The position numbers were made by a program, and so were the translations under genes. From the NCBI GenBank assembly GCA_026874595.1, contig CM049318.1, positions 3,719,741 to 3,783,740 of the forward strand: a stretch of 64,000 nt of DNA. Direction: 5' to 3'. Positions 12,300 to 23,682 of the stretch are shown one piece after another (within the stretch, counting starts at the first letter, position 1; each line of letters opens with the position of its first letter). Under the pieces are notes generated by a model, which saw only the letters and a program-made list of their open reading frames with translations, was not told the origin of the DNA and searched no databases. The DNA is from Sipunculus nudus (Eukaryota > Annelida > Sipuncula > Golfingiida > Sipunculidae).

Positions 12300-12309
12300 G
12301 AGCGATGTA

Positions 12310-14355
12310 TACATATGCCCAATTTCAGGCTGATATGTCTCCTCTTGAGAAATAAGCAGGGGCATACACTGTGCAAAAATTATTTTAGGTGGCGCCGTCA
12401 ATCTCGTATACGACAAAGCTTTAAGATATTTATAAATATGCCCAATTTCAGGCTGATATATCAAATTCCTCTGGAGAAAAGCTATAATTAGATCCAGTCT
12501 GACCTTTGGCCTGTTGCCAAATCTGGAAAAGTTTTCAGTCTGTAATCTTTTTAACCTGAAATTTAAATGTCAAGTAGCATGATGTAATAGATGCAGATTA
12601 ACTGGTGCCAGGCTAGATGTAACTGCTTTACACAGCTAACATATATGGTAAAATGACTCAATTCAACCTCCATAATTCAGCCAAAATCATTCATGTGGAA
12701 CAATTAAAGACAATGATAATAAGAATTATTGTGGGGATTATTCTTGTTAAATATTAAACAAATTGGCTTCAGTGGCATCAGTCGGAAAACGTTTTGCAGG
12801 TTTATAACTCATATAGGAAGATACAGCATATGGCTAAGTTCAGCTTCCCGTAAAAAGCACTGAACCAAAACCATTTGAACAAACATGAATTATCACCATC
12901 TGAGGATAATTAATGTGTGAGATTTAAGAATTTGGCCCATTGTTTTTATAGAAGAAGATCTTTGTAGCCACTGATACTAAATGGGCTGTGATGCCATATG
13001 ACTACATTCAGCTTCCCATAACTCAGCCAAAAGTCATTTAACAGAGACCATTTGAACAAACTTCAGAAAGCACTACTCTAGGATCATTTCTCTGCGATAA
13101 TAAACAATTTGGCCATATGGTTTCAGAGAAGAAGTTCTCTGTAGCAATCAGTGTGATACAGGCGCTGATGACCCCCGTGCAAAAAGGTGGCGCCACCAAT
13201 ACCTCAGATATGACTCATGTGACAAACATTGATATACAATTTGGTGATGATAGCTCAAGCCGTTTTAAAGATTGTAATTTAGTATACTTTTTTGGTCAGA
13301 TGACTAGGATCAACTTCCTGTATTTCGGCCAAAAATCGCCGAACCTGAACCATATTCGAACAAACTTAAGAGAAATTGTTTCTAGGATTATTTTTGTGAA
13401 ATATTGGACAATTTGGCTAGATGGTTTCAGAGGAGAAGATTTTTAAAGCTTTTTCCCAATTCAATCTAAAAAATGCAGATAGCCCAAAAATTAACAAAAT
13501 ACGATAGAGTTTTTAAGATGACTGATTTTTTGCATAAAGTTTGGTGATGCTAGCTTCTGCCGTTTTTGAGATATTATGGGTTAACGTACAGACGACGCAC
13601 AACGCACGACGCCGCACCGCCGCATAAGCTCACAGGTTGGCGTACAAGGCCAATATGCCTAATACGAACCCGAGCATTGGAGTATGCACATCAAGTATAA
13701 TGCTTCAATGCTGGACCATTACTTTAAGTACAATGCAAATCCTAAACATATTTCAAATATGAGTCATGTGGCCAACATTTGCATAAACGTTGGTGATGCT
13801 AGCTCCTTTCTTTTTTAAATTGTTGTCTTAGTGCTTACTTGGCAAAATTACTAAGTTCAAATTCCTGTAACTGTGCAAAAATTCATAAAATCCACACCAT
13901 TTGAACAAGCTTGAGAGAAATCATCTCTTGGATCATTTCTGTAAAATATTGAACAATTTAGCTAAACGGTTTTGGAGAATAAAAATGTTTAAAAAGTTGT
14001 CAAGCTTTTTCCCCGTAAAATGTAAGTCGATGCAGGTGAAGCCACAAAAAAAGTCAATCCCACAACATTTGACTAATTTTTGCATAAAAGTTTTAGTTGC
14101 TCCTGCTGTTCCTGAGAAATTATACGTTAACGTACTGGAGATCGATGACCCCCGTTCAAATAAGGTCGTTGCAGGTGGCGCCATCAATACCTCAATTTTA
14201 AATATGACTCATGTGACCAATGTTTTCCTAAAGTTTGGTGATGAAAGCTCGAGCCGTTTCTGAGATTTTAGTATGCTTTTTCGCCAAATTGACTAAGTTC
14301 AGCTTCCTGTAACCTCAGTCAAAAATCACCGAACTGCAGACCTGCCTAGAAATCT
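12310..14355 (+). repeat. Diverged tandem-repeat core of a dispersed element
   Basis: The motif 'CATTTGAACAAACTT...GGATCATTT...TTGGCC' recurs at about 12868, 13047, 13356 and 13895, with AGGAGAAGA-type continuations. Segments with AGGTGGCGCC recur at 12383, 13186 and 14174. A CG-rich (ACG)-type stretch lies at 13589-13630. Open frames here (such as the 109- and 120-codon ones) read through repeat copies and are not genes. A further copy of the motif is at 18070-18340. Confidence 0.6.
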
Positions 14356-14480
14356 TACTCAATGCGAGCGCCAAAGGCGCCCGCCCTAGCTGGGTGAGGT
14401 CCAGGGGCCCGCTTTAGGTCCCCTGGTAGGGTCCAGGGGCAAACCCCTGGCGGGGCCCCTGAAGCCCCTGCATTTCAAGG
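14355..14480. repeat. GC-rich cluster of nested hairpins
   Basis: In an AT-rich setting, 125 bp contains GAGCGCCAAAGGCGC-type, CCAGGGGCCCGCTTTAGG with TCCCCTGG, and CCAGGGGCAAACCCCTGG inverted repeats one after another. It is probably the structured end of a dispersed element. No open frame. Confidence 0.55.
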
Positions 14481-15409
14481 ATTTGAATGGCCCCAAATCA
14501 GCTGTTTTTTGGCACATTTTCTGACAAAAGTTGGTAGCATTACAAGGCTTGAATTACTTTTTGAAATTGATAAGTAGGATGTGCCAATCAATTTCCAAAC
14601 TGACTGGCAAATAGCCAAAACTGAGGAGAAAAAAATAAAATCGTTTTCAAACATCTGTTTCATGTGTTTTCTATTGACTGCTATAATGATGTTTTTCATC
14701 CTCTTGTGTTTACCTTTTTTGTATTTTTTTTTCAAAGAAAATTTCTCTTAGTTACTTTTCGAAGGAGAACTAGTATGAGGAGAAGATAACTAAAGGGACT
14801 TCAACAAAGTAAAAAAACAGAGAACATACGGAATTATTTAAAAAATATGACAGTTCGGTCTACTTTTTACAACGGGTATTCTGCAGAAGTGTCAGATAGG
14901 TCTATTGGTGTAATAAAAAAGAGATTTTTCTCACTAGAAAAGAAATAAAAAAAACTTGATAAATAATTGAATAAGAGGTCCAAGAAAAGTTTGAAAACCA
15001 CCATGAATACAAGAAAGATGTAATTAAATAGACGAGGTAACGAAATAAATACAATAAAGTTGCAAGTCAGTTCCTTAAACCTTGTCGTGGGTCTCAATTG
15101 ATAATACTATGCACCTTCAGTACAATTATTATAAATATTATTATAAATACACAGCTGCAGCAATTAACACATGGGTAACCTTTTATAACACGTGTTTACT
15201 TTGCATGAAATTCACTGAATATCACATCTTTATCATATTTCTTTGAAATATGTTTGCAAGTTCTCCAAAAAGTAAAGGAATGTGCTGTCAATGGTAGTTA
15301 AGAAGATCTCCTTACAGCAGTGTGCGGCTGACATCGAAGCTAACCCTAAAACAATGCGTCATTACTTTATTAAAATTATGATGTAACATAGACCAAAACA
15401 CGTTTTTAT
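14481..15409. other. No gene recognised
   Basis: AT-rich sequence; minus-strand open frames of 76-86 codons are Lys/Phe-rich and show no domain. Nothing supported. Confidence 0.45.
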
Positions 15410-16861
15410 TGTATCCGCCAAAACGAATTTTTGCGGATACTGTGTTTTTGACTGGGTTCCGCCGCCGCCGCCGCCGCGTTCGTTTCCGGAGAACTCCTCT
15501 GAGACTACTGGGATTTTTCCGAAACTTACACCAATTATCGAGTCACATGTGTACTGGTGCGTTGACCTCTGACCTTTCCTCTCTGCCCAGCGTCCATTTG
15601 TGCGTCTGTTTCCAAACATAAACCCACATATCTCGGGAACCGTTTGACCGTTCAGGAAAATTTTTTTCGTACAAATGTAGCCCTTGGATAGCTTTATAAC
15701 ATACACAAAACATTGTGGCGCCACCTGCAACCATGTTTGCACAGTGTCCATCTGTTGTCCATCTGTTCATCTGCCTTGGGTTAAAATCACTCATATCTCT
15801 GCAGTGGTTTGACTAATTCACCTGAAATTCGGCATGCGTATACATCCTTAATAGCTTTCTTGATTTTATGACAGGTGGCGCCACCTACATTCACGTTCAC
15901 GCTGCAGATATCCAAGCTCATTTCTCGGGAACCCTATGACCGATTGGGCCAAAATTTTGCATGTTTGTAGATCTCACATAGCTCTTAATCATAAGCAAAA
16001 CTGGTGGCGCCACCTGCAACCATGTTTGAACAGTGTCCATCTGTTCATCTGCCTTGGGTTAAAATCACTCATATCTCTGTAGTGGTTTGACATAACTGCC
16101 TAAAATTTTGCAGGTTTATACATCCTGGACAGCTTTCTTGATTTTATGATAGGTGGCGCCACCTACATTCTAGTTTACGCTGCAGATATCCAAGCTCATA
16201 TCTCGTGAACCGTTTGACCGATTGGGCCAAAATTTTGCATGTGTATAGATCTCACTTAGTTCTTTATCATACACAAAACTGGAGGGGCCACCTGCAACCA
16301 TTTTTGCACAGCGTCTGTCTGTTTGTCTGCCGTGGGCTTAAATCACTTATATCTCTGTAGTGGTTTTGACTTATCTGCTTAAAAATTGTGCGTGCTTGGA
16401 TAGCTTTCTCGAGTTTTTTGGCAGGTGGCGCCACCTACATTTATGTTTACGCTGCAGACATTCAGGCTTACATCTCAGGACTGGTTGGACATATCCCCCT
16501 GAAATTTCTCATGTGTATAGATCTTACATAGCTCTTAACAATACACAAAATTGGTGGTTCCACCTGCCACCATTTTTGCACAAGTCGTTCTGTTTGTCTG
16601 CTGTGGGATAAAATCACTCATATACATGTAGTGGTTTGACTTTTCTGCCTAAAATTTTGCATATCTATACAACTTGGACAGCTTTCTGGATTTGTGGGAG
16701 TGGGCGCAACCTACATACACATTTCGGCTGCAGACATCCATGCTAATATGCAACACACCTCTCTCTATTTCCCCTTGCCACTCAATCCATGCCTCACTTC
16801 ACCCATTCCATCCTGATTTTGGCGGATACACGTAGTCGCTTGTCGACTACCCGTATTCTAG
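15410..16861 (+). mobile_element. Helitron/Helentron-like non-autonomous element with tandem core
   Basis: Perfect 14-bp inverted subterminal repeats: TGTATCCGCCAAAA at 15410-15423 and its complement at 16817-16830. The left copy also forms a hairpin with TTTTGCGGATAC. After the right copy comes a perfect hairpin GTAGTCG-cttgt-CGACTAC (16832-16850), then seven bases and CTAG followed by T, the standard Helitron 3' end. The interior is about four ~276-bp repeats, each with two half-units marked by GGTGGCGCCACC. No Rep/helicase frame. A GCC repeat lies at 15460-15477. Confidence 0.75.
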
Positions 16862-18060
16862 TTTGCTAACATAACAAGCGCCCGGGCGTCCATCTCACGT
16901 GCGTATCTTGGTACTATACCACCAGCGGGCGGGCCTATGACTGGGTATAATCGTTTCACGACGACGAAATGCCCTACAAAAATAGACCAAAGTTCAGGAT
17001 AGAGGGCAAAACAAATTATTTACATTTATTTTCACTGATTTTTCAGACGAAACCGGCTGTAATCGGCAATTTGACAGACTTTATTTTAACTGACAATGTA
17101 AAATATTGACATCGCCGGCACTCTATCAGCCCTGGTATTATCTTATGATTTTGATCAAATGGTAAAAAACTGGCACATTAAAAGTGCATACGGTCCGTTA
17201 AATGAATACAGATAATTTGTTTGGTAAATTAAAAACAGATATGTTGCTTTTTGTTTCACTTTGATGATAGGTATCACGTCCAGCCCACCGAAGTGAGAAC
17301 TTCCTTCCGTGCAAAAAAAAGCAAAAAAAAAACAAAACAAAACAAAAACAACGGTCAGACAGTCACAAGGCCTGTCAGAGGTCAGAAGACGTCTATGCAA
17401 ATAAAATCGAGGTCAACCAATGAACGCATGGGTCAAATGACGTCGATTTAATGTCATCCAATGGGTGTGTGGGTCAGGTATCATTGGCGTCACCAGGACT
17501 AGCTTTCTGGGAAACTTTAGCAGCAAGCGCGAGTCTGTCAACCCGTTTATACGTCGTTCAATGGAGCTCGCTCACAGGAGAATTCATATATGATGCCGCG
17601 GTCATGCACCTGCGTTTATAATATGTGCACTTTTGTTCACGGCTGTTTTCACCACGGAGGGTGTCCCAGAAATTGCTCTCATTAAAGGTCGACACATGCA
17701 TTTGAATAAATTCGCAGACAGTGATAGGAAATAGAAACTGGTTCCCAACGGGTCCGTTTTGCGTCGCATGCTCGTGCCACAGTTGAAAGTTACATTTTAT
17801 TAGCACATGCATACACGAAGTTTACAGAATGCCGCTCAATGAGTAAAAGCTACAACAGATCGAGTTTTAACCGCTCTGGATTAATGGGGTAATGGAACGA
17901 ATGAATGACGAACACATGAAGTTCGATCAGAATTTACTGACAGGAAATCTTTTGATTAGCAGAATGAATTTCTTTTCCCAGAATATACAAAAATCGTACT
18001 AATACGATTTTCTCCTGCCAAAAATCTTAAAAATCGGACGAAGTACGATTAAATCGGACT
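16862..18060. other. No gene recognised; promoter-like cluster at 17395-17488
   Basis: Mixed sequence. Between 17395 and 17488 lie an octamer ATGCAAAT (17395-17402), CCAAT (17417-17421 and 17458-17462), TGACGTC (17438-17444) and an inverted CCAAT (ATTGG near 17482). No transcript or coding exon beside it was recognised. Confidence 0.3.
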
Positions 18061-18345
18061 GGTTGGCAGGTCTGGAACTGGCACCATTCGAACAAAATTG
18101 AGAGAGATTGTTCCTGAGACCATCTCTTTGAAACACTGAATAATTTTGCTGAACAGTTTAGGAGAAGATTTTTCAAGTTTTTTAGCTTTTCCCCTATAAA
18201 ATCAAAGTCAATTCAGATAGAAAAAAAAATATCTCAATCCGATTAAGTTTGACAAGAGAATGAACATTCCATAACATTTGGAGCTGCTAGCTCAAACTTT
18301 TTTTTAGATAGCATTGGGTAATGTACCGACGACGGTGGATGGACG
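18061..18345 (+). repeat. Copy of the 12.3-14.3 kb repeat family
   Basis: Contains CACCATTCGAACAAAATTGA, GAGAAGATTTTTCAAGTTTT and a GACGACGG-type end at about 18325, matching units of the upstream tandem core. Confidence 0.5.
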
Positions 18346-19720
18346 ATTATAAAGTGGACACAGCACTGGAGCCGCATCGATAGTGACGCCATCTAGTGGC
18401 GGTAACTGCACGGTCCCTCATGGTAACACATATCGGGGCGATTCCTTGGTCCCTGAGAAGACTGTCCCACTCATAGTCAAGCAACTGTCCGGGAGAACCC
18501 GTGTCACTGAAACCTCTTACAATTACTTGTGGTGCTGTTATCATTATCACTATATTAGTTGTCCAGTATTAGAATTCTTCTGCTAAACCACTGTGATATC
18601 CAGGCAGTTTTAACTGCTCCCATACTGTCTTTATCATAATCATGTGTATTATTTTGGCAAGGAGCTCCATACGACACATACATGCCGCATGCCGAATTTA
18701 AAAAGTTGAAAGCAATAGAAACCTGTCTCCACAGGCGACTAAATCTACGGTATATAAATGCATGTGTCGAATTTATACAACTCGAAGCCTGAAGTAACAT
18801 GAACAATAATTTAAGACTTTAAAAAGGTTTCTTGTACAGTGTAATGGTTTCCCACGCATGGCTACCTTCTCTGTGGTAATTTATCATTGTAATGTGTAGT
18901 TTTATGGTAAGTGATGTTACAAGTTCTTTGTTCTGGTCTTAATTGGGCTTGTGGTGAGTGCGGTGTGCGAGGGAAGAACACGTACAAAATATAAATGTCT
19001 TCCATTTGTGTAACTCAAACAAAAGACCACCCTCGAAATTTCCCAGGGTTTATATATTATCTGTACAACACGCAGAGCAGTGCATTTAATCATTAGGACC
19101 AAAAGCTTTCGTGTCAGTTCAGGTTTTCGAACAGATGATCTCCTCACTGTCACGGAAACACCGAGATTCATTTGTCATTCCCCGGTTAACACTAGTGAGA
19201 ACAAAAATCTTGATATAGACTACCTGATGTGGGGTGCTTTTTCACCCCCCCCCCGAAAAGTTGAAGAGTATGGCACTCTTTTATTCGTATAGCGTTTGAT
19301 CTTAGGACACAAGTCTGGAAATTGTGCGACCATTGCATGGAACTCGGTTTCCTCCTATGGACCACCTGCATGGAGGTCTGCCACAAAAATTGAAAATACA
19401 ATTTTTGAGACTCATCCGGTTTATTTCAACCCCTGCTCCTCTGGCGTGGTACTCAACAACAGGAGGTAAGCTGCCACAGGCGAACAGTGCGTCATTCCCG
19501 ATATTTTCACTCGCCAGAACAGGATTCCAATACGCACACACACAGCGAAAAAGTGATGAATGAAATACACCACATACCAACTGAAGCATAACGTTCTTGT
19601 CCGGCTATCATGCACGTGTAATAAAAATACAGTAGGTTCAGGTTTCCTTGCATTCTATGAAAAAAAATTGACCTTTCTCTGTTGAATGAGGGCTAAACGA
19701 AAATTCACGGTGTAGTTTTT
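18346..19720. other. No gene recognised
   Basis: Unassigned sequence with a poly-C run at 19246-19255. Open frames of 60-95 codons overlap on both strands and show no domain. Confidence 0.4.
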
Positions 19721-21010
19721 AGCTCAGATGACTCTCAGTCTGAGCAATAGCGAACACCATTTGTCCGTCGTCCGTCCGTTAACAGGGCACGAATCGCCAT
19801 GATTCTTTGTATGAATATTGATCATGAAGTGTTTCAACAGTTCCTGCATACTGGTGACGCCACCTGTATTTTTTTTCAATTTTTACGAATTTTTTTTTTT
19901 GTATTTTTGATACCTTCAAAGAATCTGTCATCTGTAAACAGGGCACAGATCGTAACCACTAGACCTGGAATCTTCTAACTAGACATCCAGAGAGGTCCAT
20001 GATAAATCTCCTTGATAACCTGAAATTAGGTCTCTGTTACTCGTATCCTCCGAGCTATGGGGCTTGTAAGTACCCCTCAAAATAAAATTTTGATACAAAA
20101 GCTCAAGTATCTGAAGAACTAATGCATTGATCACCATGATTCTTTGCATGAATATTAATCATGGTGTGTTCCATCAGTTTCTGCAAACTGGTGGTGCCAT
20201 GTATATTTTTATAATTTTTTTCGATTTTTTGGGGTCTATTTTTGATACCTTTCAAGAAGCTGTCATCTGTGAAAGAGGGCACAAATCATAACCGCTGGAC
20301 TGGAATCTTCTAACTCTACATCAAAGGAGGTCCATGAAAAGCCTCCATGGAAATATGAAATTAGGTCTCTGTTACCCATATTCTCCAGCTATGGGTCTTG
20401 TAAGTACCTCCCAGAATAATTAAAAGGTAATACAAAAATGCTTTAGTTTCCAGAGAACCGTTTTGAGACACTTGGTCAGATCTTTCCGAAACCCAGCATA
20501 GTTGTTCCTTCACCTATGTTGTTGTGCCTATCAAAGACAGGTGGCACCACCAGCAATCCTTTCTGTGCAGTACGAATCTGGGTGTCTTTTAGATAACAGC
20601 CCATATCTCAGGAGTGGCTGAATGTCTGCATGTCCATAGACCTTGGATCTCTCTATCTCATAATTGCGACTCTTGGTGTCACCTACAATACTTTTAGCAT
20701 AGTGTCCATCTGTGCATTTGCCATATGTTCGACTTAGTGGTTCCTCAATGTCTTGGGTTGACATGTGCATGTTCATGGACCCTCAACACCTACATCTCGT
20801 AAACAAAACTGGTGGAGCCACCTGCAATCATTTTCCTGTGGCGTCCATCTGTTGTGTGCTTTTGGTGAAAAATGCTCGTATCTCAGGTATGGTTCAAGAT
20901 ATTGGTATGAATTTGGCATGTCCACCCATCTTGGAAAGTTTTCTCATAAGCCAGACAGTTGGCGCCACCTACTTTCCTGGTTTTCATGATTTTTTGGCAC
21001 TCTAGCAATC
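19721..21010 (-). mobile_element. Tandem-core element, 3' end at left
   Basis: On the minus strand it ends with (ACGG)n-type ACGGACGGACGACGGAC and a hairpin around GCTCAGACTGAG (19722-19745). This resembles the end of the 33.7-36.36 kb element. Inward there are two ~320-bp repeats (CATGATTCTTTG...ATGAATATT at 19799 and 20138; GTCATCTGT at 19929 and 20263). Beyond those are half-units with GGTGG(C/A)(G/A)CCACC related to the 15.4-16.9 kb element. The outer right boundary is not defined. Confidence 0.5.
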
Positions 21011-23676
21011 ATTTTGCTCATTGTTCAACATTCCTTGAATTCAGCGGAGTTCACTAGTTTTATATGTGATAGATCTTGCCAATATCGTAAGAATACAGTT
21101 CCTTACGGTGACGTATAATTACAGCATTTAAAAACAATTTAAAGTGGAAAGGCTCTTAAAGGGCCGCTGGCGTCACAATCAACACTAGACTTCAACACTG
21201 GATGTATCAGGTACAGTGATTTACATCATTACTAGTATACTTATCATTGGCATATTACAAACGACTCGGCTTTACTCCTTTTGAAAATTATATAATCGTA
21301 TTAAAGTTCGGAGTCAAATCAACTCGTACATCATCACAAACAGGATTCGTATAGTAAATTGTTTTATCTTCTTTGCACAGTGAATGAATGCAAATGACAA
21401 CATGAATAACAAATTGTATAAAAAGACGGTCTGGAAGAACGGGTTTTTTACCAAGTCCTATTCACATTTTTTTTACACAGATGGCATGGGTTAATATTTC
21501 ACACAACCGCTTTTTCATCAACACAGGCGGTGCATAAAGCGCATGCGCATTACCTACCAATTTCAACAAAAATCTGATTTTCCAATTACAACTGTCAACT
21601 GCAGAAACAAGAACAAAATGTCCAATTACACATTTTCTTCAATATTATCGTCATGAGATACCTGACGTTGACAAAACCATGTTAATTAAACCTTTTTATT
21701 AATCATCGTCGTAAAAATATAATAACATTTTTAATCAACAATCTGTAAAAATATAAAACAAAAATTGCCTTTTCAAGCAAATTTCTAACTGTACGGGGCA
21801 AATCGCACTCAACTGCACATGCATCAATGGCTCAACCGCATATGAAACGGAAAGAAACTACAGGTGATGCCATCTGGCGGCAGAGAAGAGAAACATTTGA
21901 CTTTGTATATACAAAGACTGCCCCCCCCCCCCCCCCTTTGTATATACAAAGACTCCCAGACTGCCCCCCCCCCCCCCCCCCCCCACTTCAGAAAGAATTG
22001 TCAAGTTGGTAACGAATGCTGTTACCCATTTTATACTTAACCCATTCCTGAATTCAAATGTTCTTTTAATGCTTAAGGAAGGGAACAGGTTCGAAATAAT
22101 GTATACATAGAAAATGTATGCACCTTAAATAATTTATGAAAAAAATCTCAAAATCTCATTTTCCCCCATGAGACACACTACAAATTAACCATGTATTATA
22201 TCATAATAAGCAAGTTAAGACTTATTTAGCAAACTTATAATCATCAGTTTTCACAAATACAAAAGCGAACTGCACCATTTACTTCAAAATAAATGTTTTT
22301 TATATCATACAAATTTAATACTGTTCGGCAGCTGTAAAAAAGGGCACTTAAAGTTACCATGTGACCGTTGCAAGCCAATTATACGATCACCATCACGTAA
22401 CAAATCTGGATTTCCATGAACCTTGGTATGATAATTAGGCCTACGCCACAAACTAATGTAAACTGCTCCGATCGTATGCATGAATCATAAACAGGTCAAA
22501 TGCTTCACAGGACATTTCTTAACTTTTAAAAGTTTACATGACCAGTTTTAGACAACAAAAAAACCTTTGTACTAGCTATCTTGTTCTCTTGCTTCAGAAC
22601 ACATCGTTCTTTTACAATTTTCTTTTTCAAATTTCTTATTTCCTACTAAGATTAAAGCTTACATGGTCTGCATGTGGGAAACAAAACCAATATTAACCCT
22701 AAGAAATTACACACTGAGCTCAAAAACATTTAAATTAAATCAGTCAAGGGTTTTGAGAAGCCCGCTGAAAGGAGAGCTTCAATGGAGAAATAAGTGAAAC
22801 AATTTGGTGCATGAAAGGTGTAAATTCCCTTTTTTAAAAAAGTTTGGTTATTAAATGCTAAAATCATTAACTAGCATTCAAAACCATCTTAAAATCCTGG
22901 CATTCGTTATCAGAACTGGATTTCATGGAACAGAACCGGGGTTTTGTTATTGCACATATTTACAATCAGAATCAAAATTTGATCAAAACTAAAATTAGTT
23001 TTTGCGTTACAAATAAAGTTTGAATACTACTGGTCTTGCAAGTTAATGAACTCACATCAAATATAATTCATATTTTCTCTGTTTAGGGAGGGCTCTATTT
23101 TGGCAGTTTCACCTTACATAACCTTAACTGAGTATATCAGTTATTGCATTGTCTATTTAATATATGGTCATAATCTTAAGTTTGACGATGATGGGAGGGA
23201 TAACCAATCAAGTGGAAATTCTTCCTCATTACTGGTTGATAATTAAAAAGATATGATATTATTTACAAAACTAGTGTTTGGTTTACCGAGAATAAAAAAT
23301 ATGTTACTATTTTTATTATAAATCTTGTCTTACAACGTTTTACAGTACTGCCATGGATGACGTACATGAGAAGCTAATGAGAACCTAGGATCAAATTACC
23401 GTTTAACTAGGTAAATACTTATTTCTTAAAGTTTTATTTGGTGACAAGTGCCCTTTCACAAAAATCGCGAATTTGATGCCAGTCGAAAGTATGTACTGGG
23501 TACACATTACAGAAAATGAGATCTGTACTGATCAGCTGATTTTAACCAACAGGAAATATAAAATAGATATGAATGGAACCAGGAATAAAGTTGTGTCCCA
23601 ATAGTATGAAGGTACTGATTGTATTGTCTTTTCAGTACCGCTATATCCCCAACTGATAATGTCAGTTATTAAAAGC
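21011..23676. other. No gene recognised
   Basis: AT-rich, with the duplicated poly-C block at 21898-21985. Nothing else identified. Confidence 0.4.
21898..21985. repeat. Two poly-C runs, each preceded by a duplicated palindrome
   Basis: TTTGTATATACAAA (a perfect 14-bp palindrome) followed by GACT...C(n) occurs twice in direct succession. The C runs are about 17 and 20 bases. Confidence 0.85.
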
Positions 23677-23682
23677 TTTATT
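23677..23682 (-). terminator. Candidate poly(A) signal AATAAA
   Basis: AATAAA on the gene strand, 3.4 kb after the MLLT10 stop and about 115 bp after the candidate extra exon. Other candidates nearer the stop are ATTAAA near 26630 and 26472 and AATAAA near 25738 and 24907. The one used cannot be decided from sequence. Confidence 0.25.

Noticed and set aside
13117-14263. Open frames of 109 and 120 codons
   Set aside because: They read through copies of a dispersed tandem repeat and share sequence only because of it.
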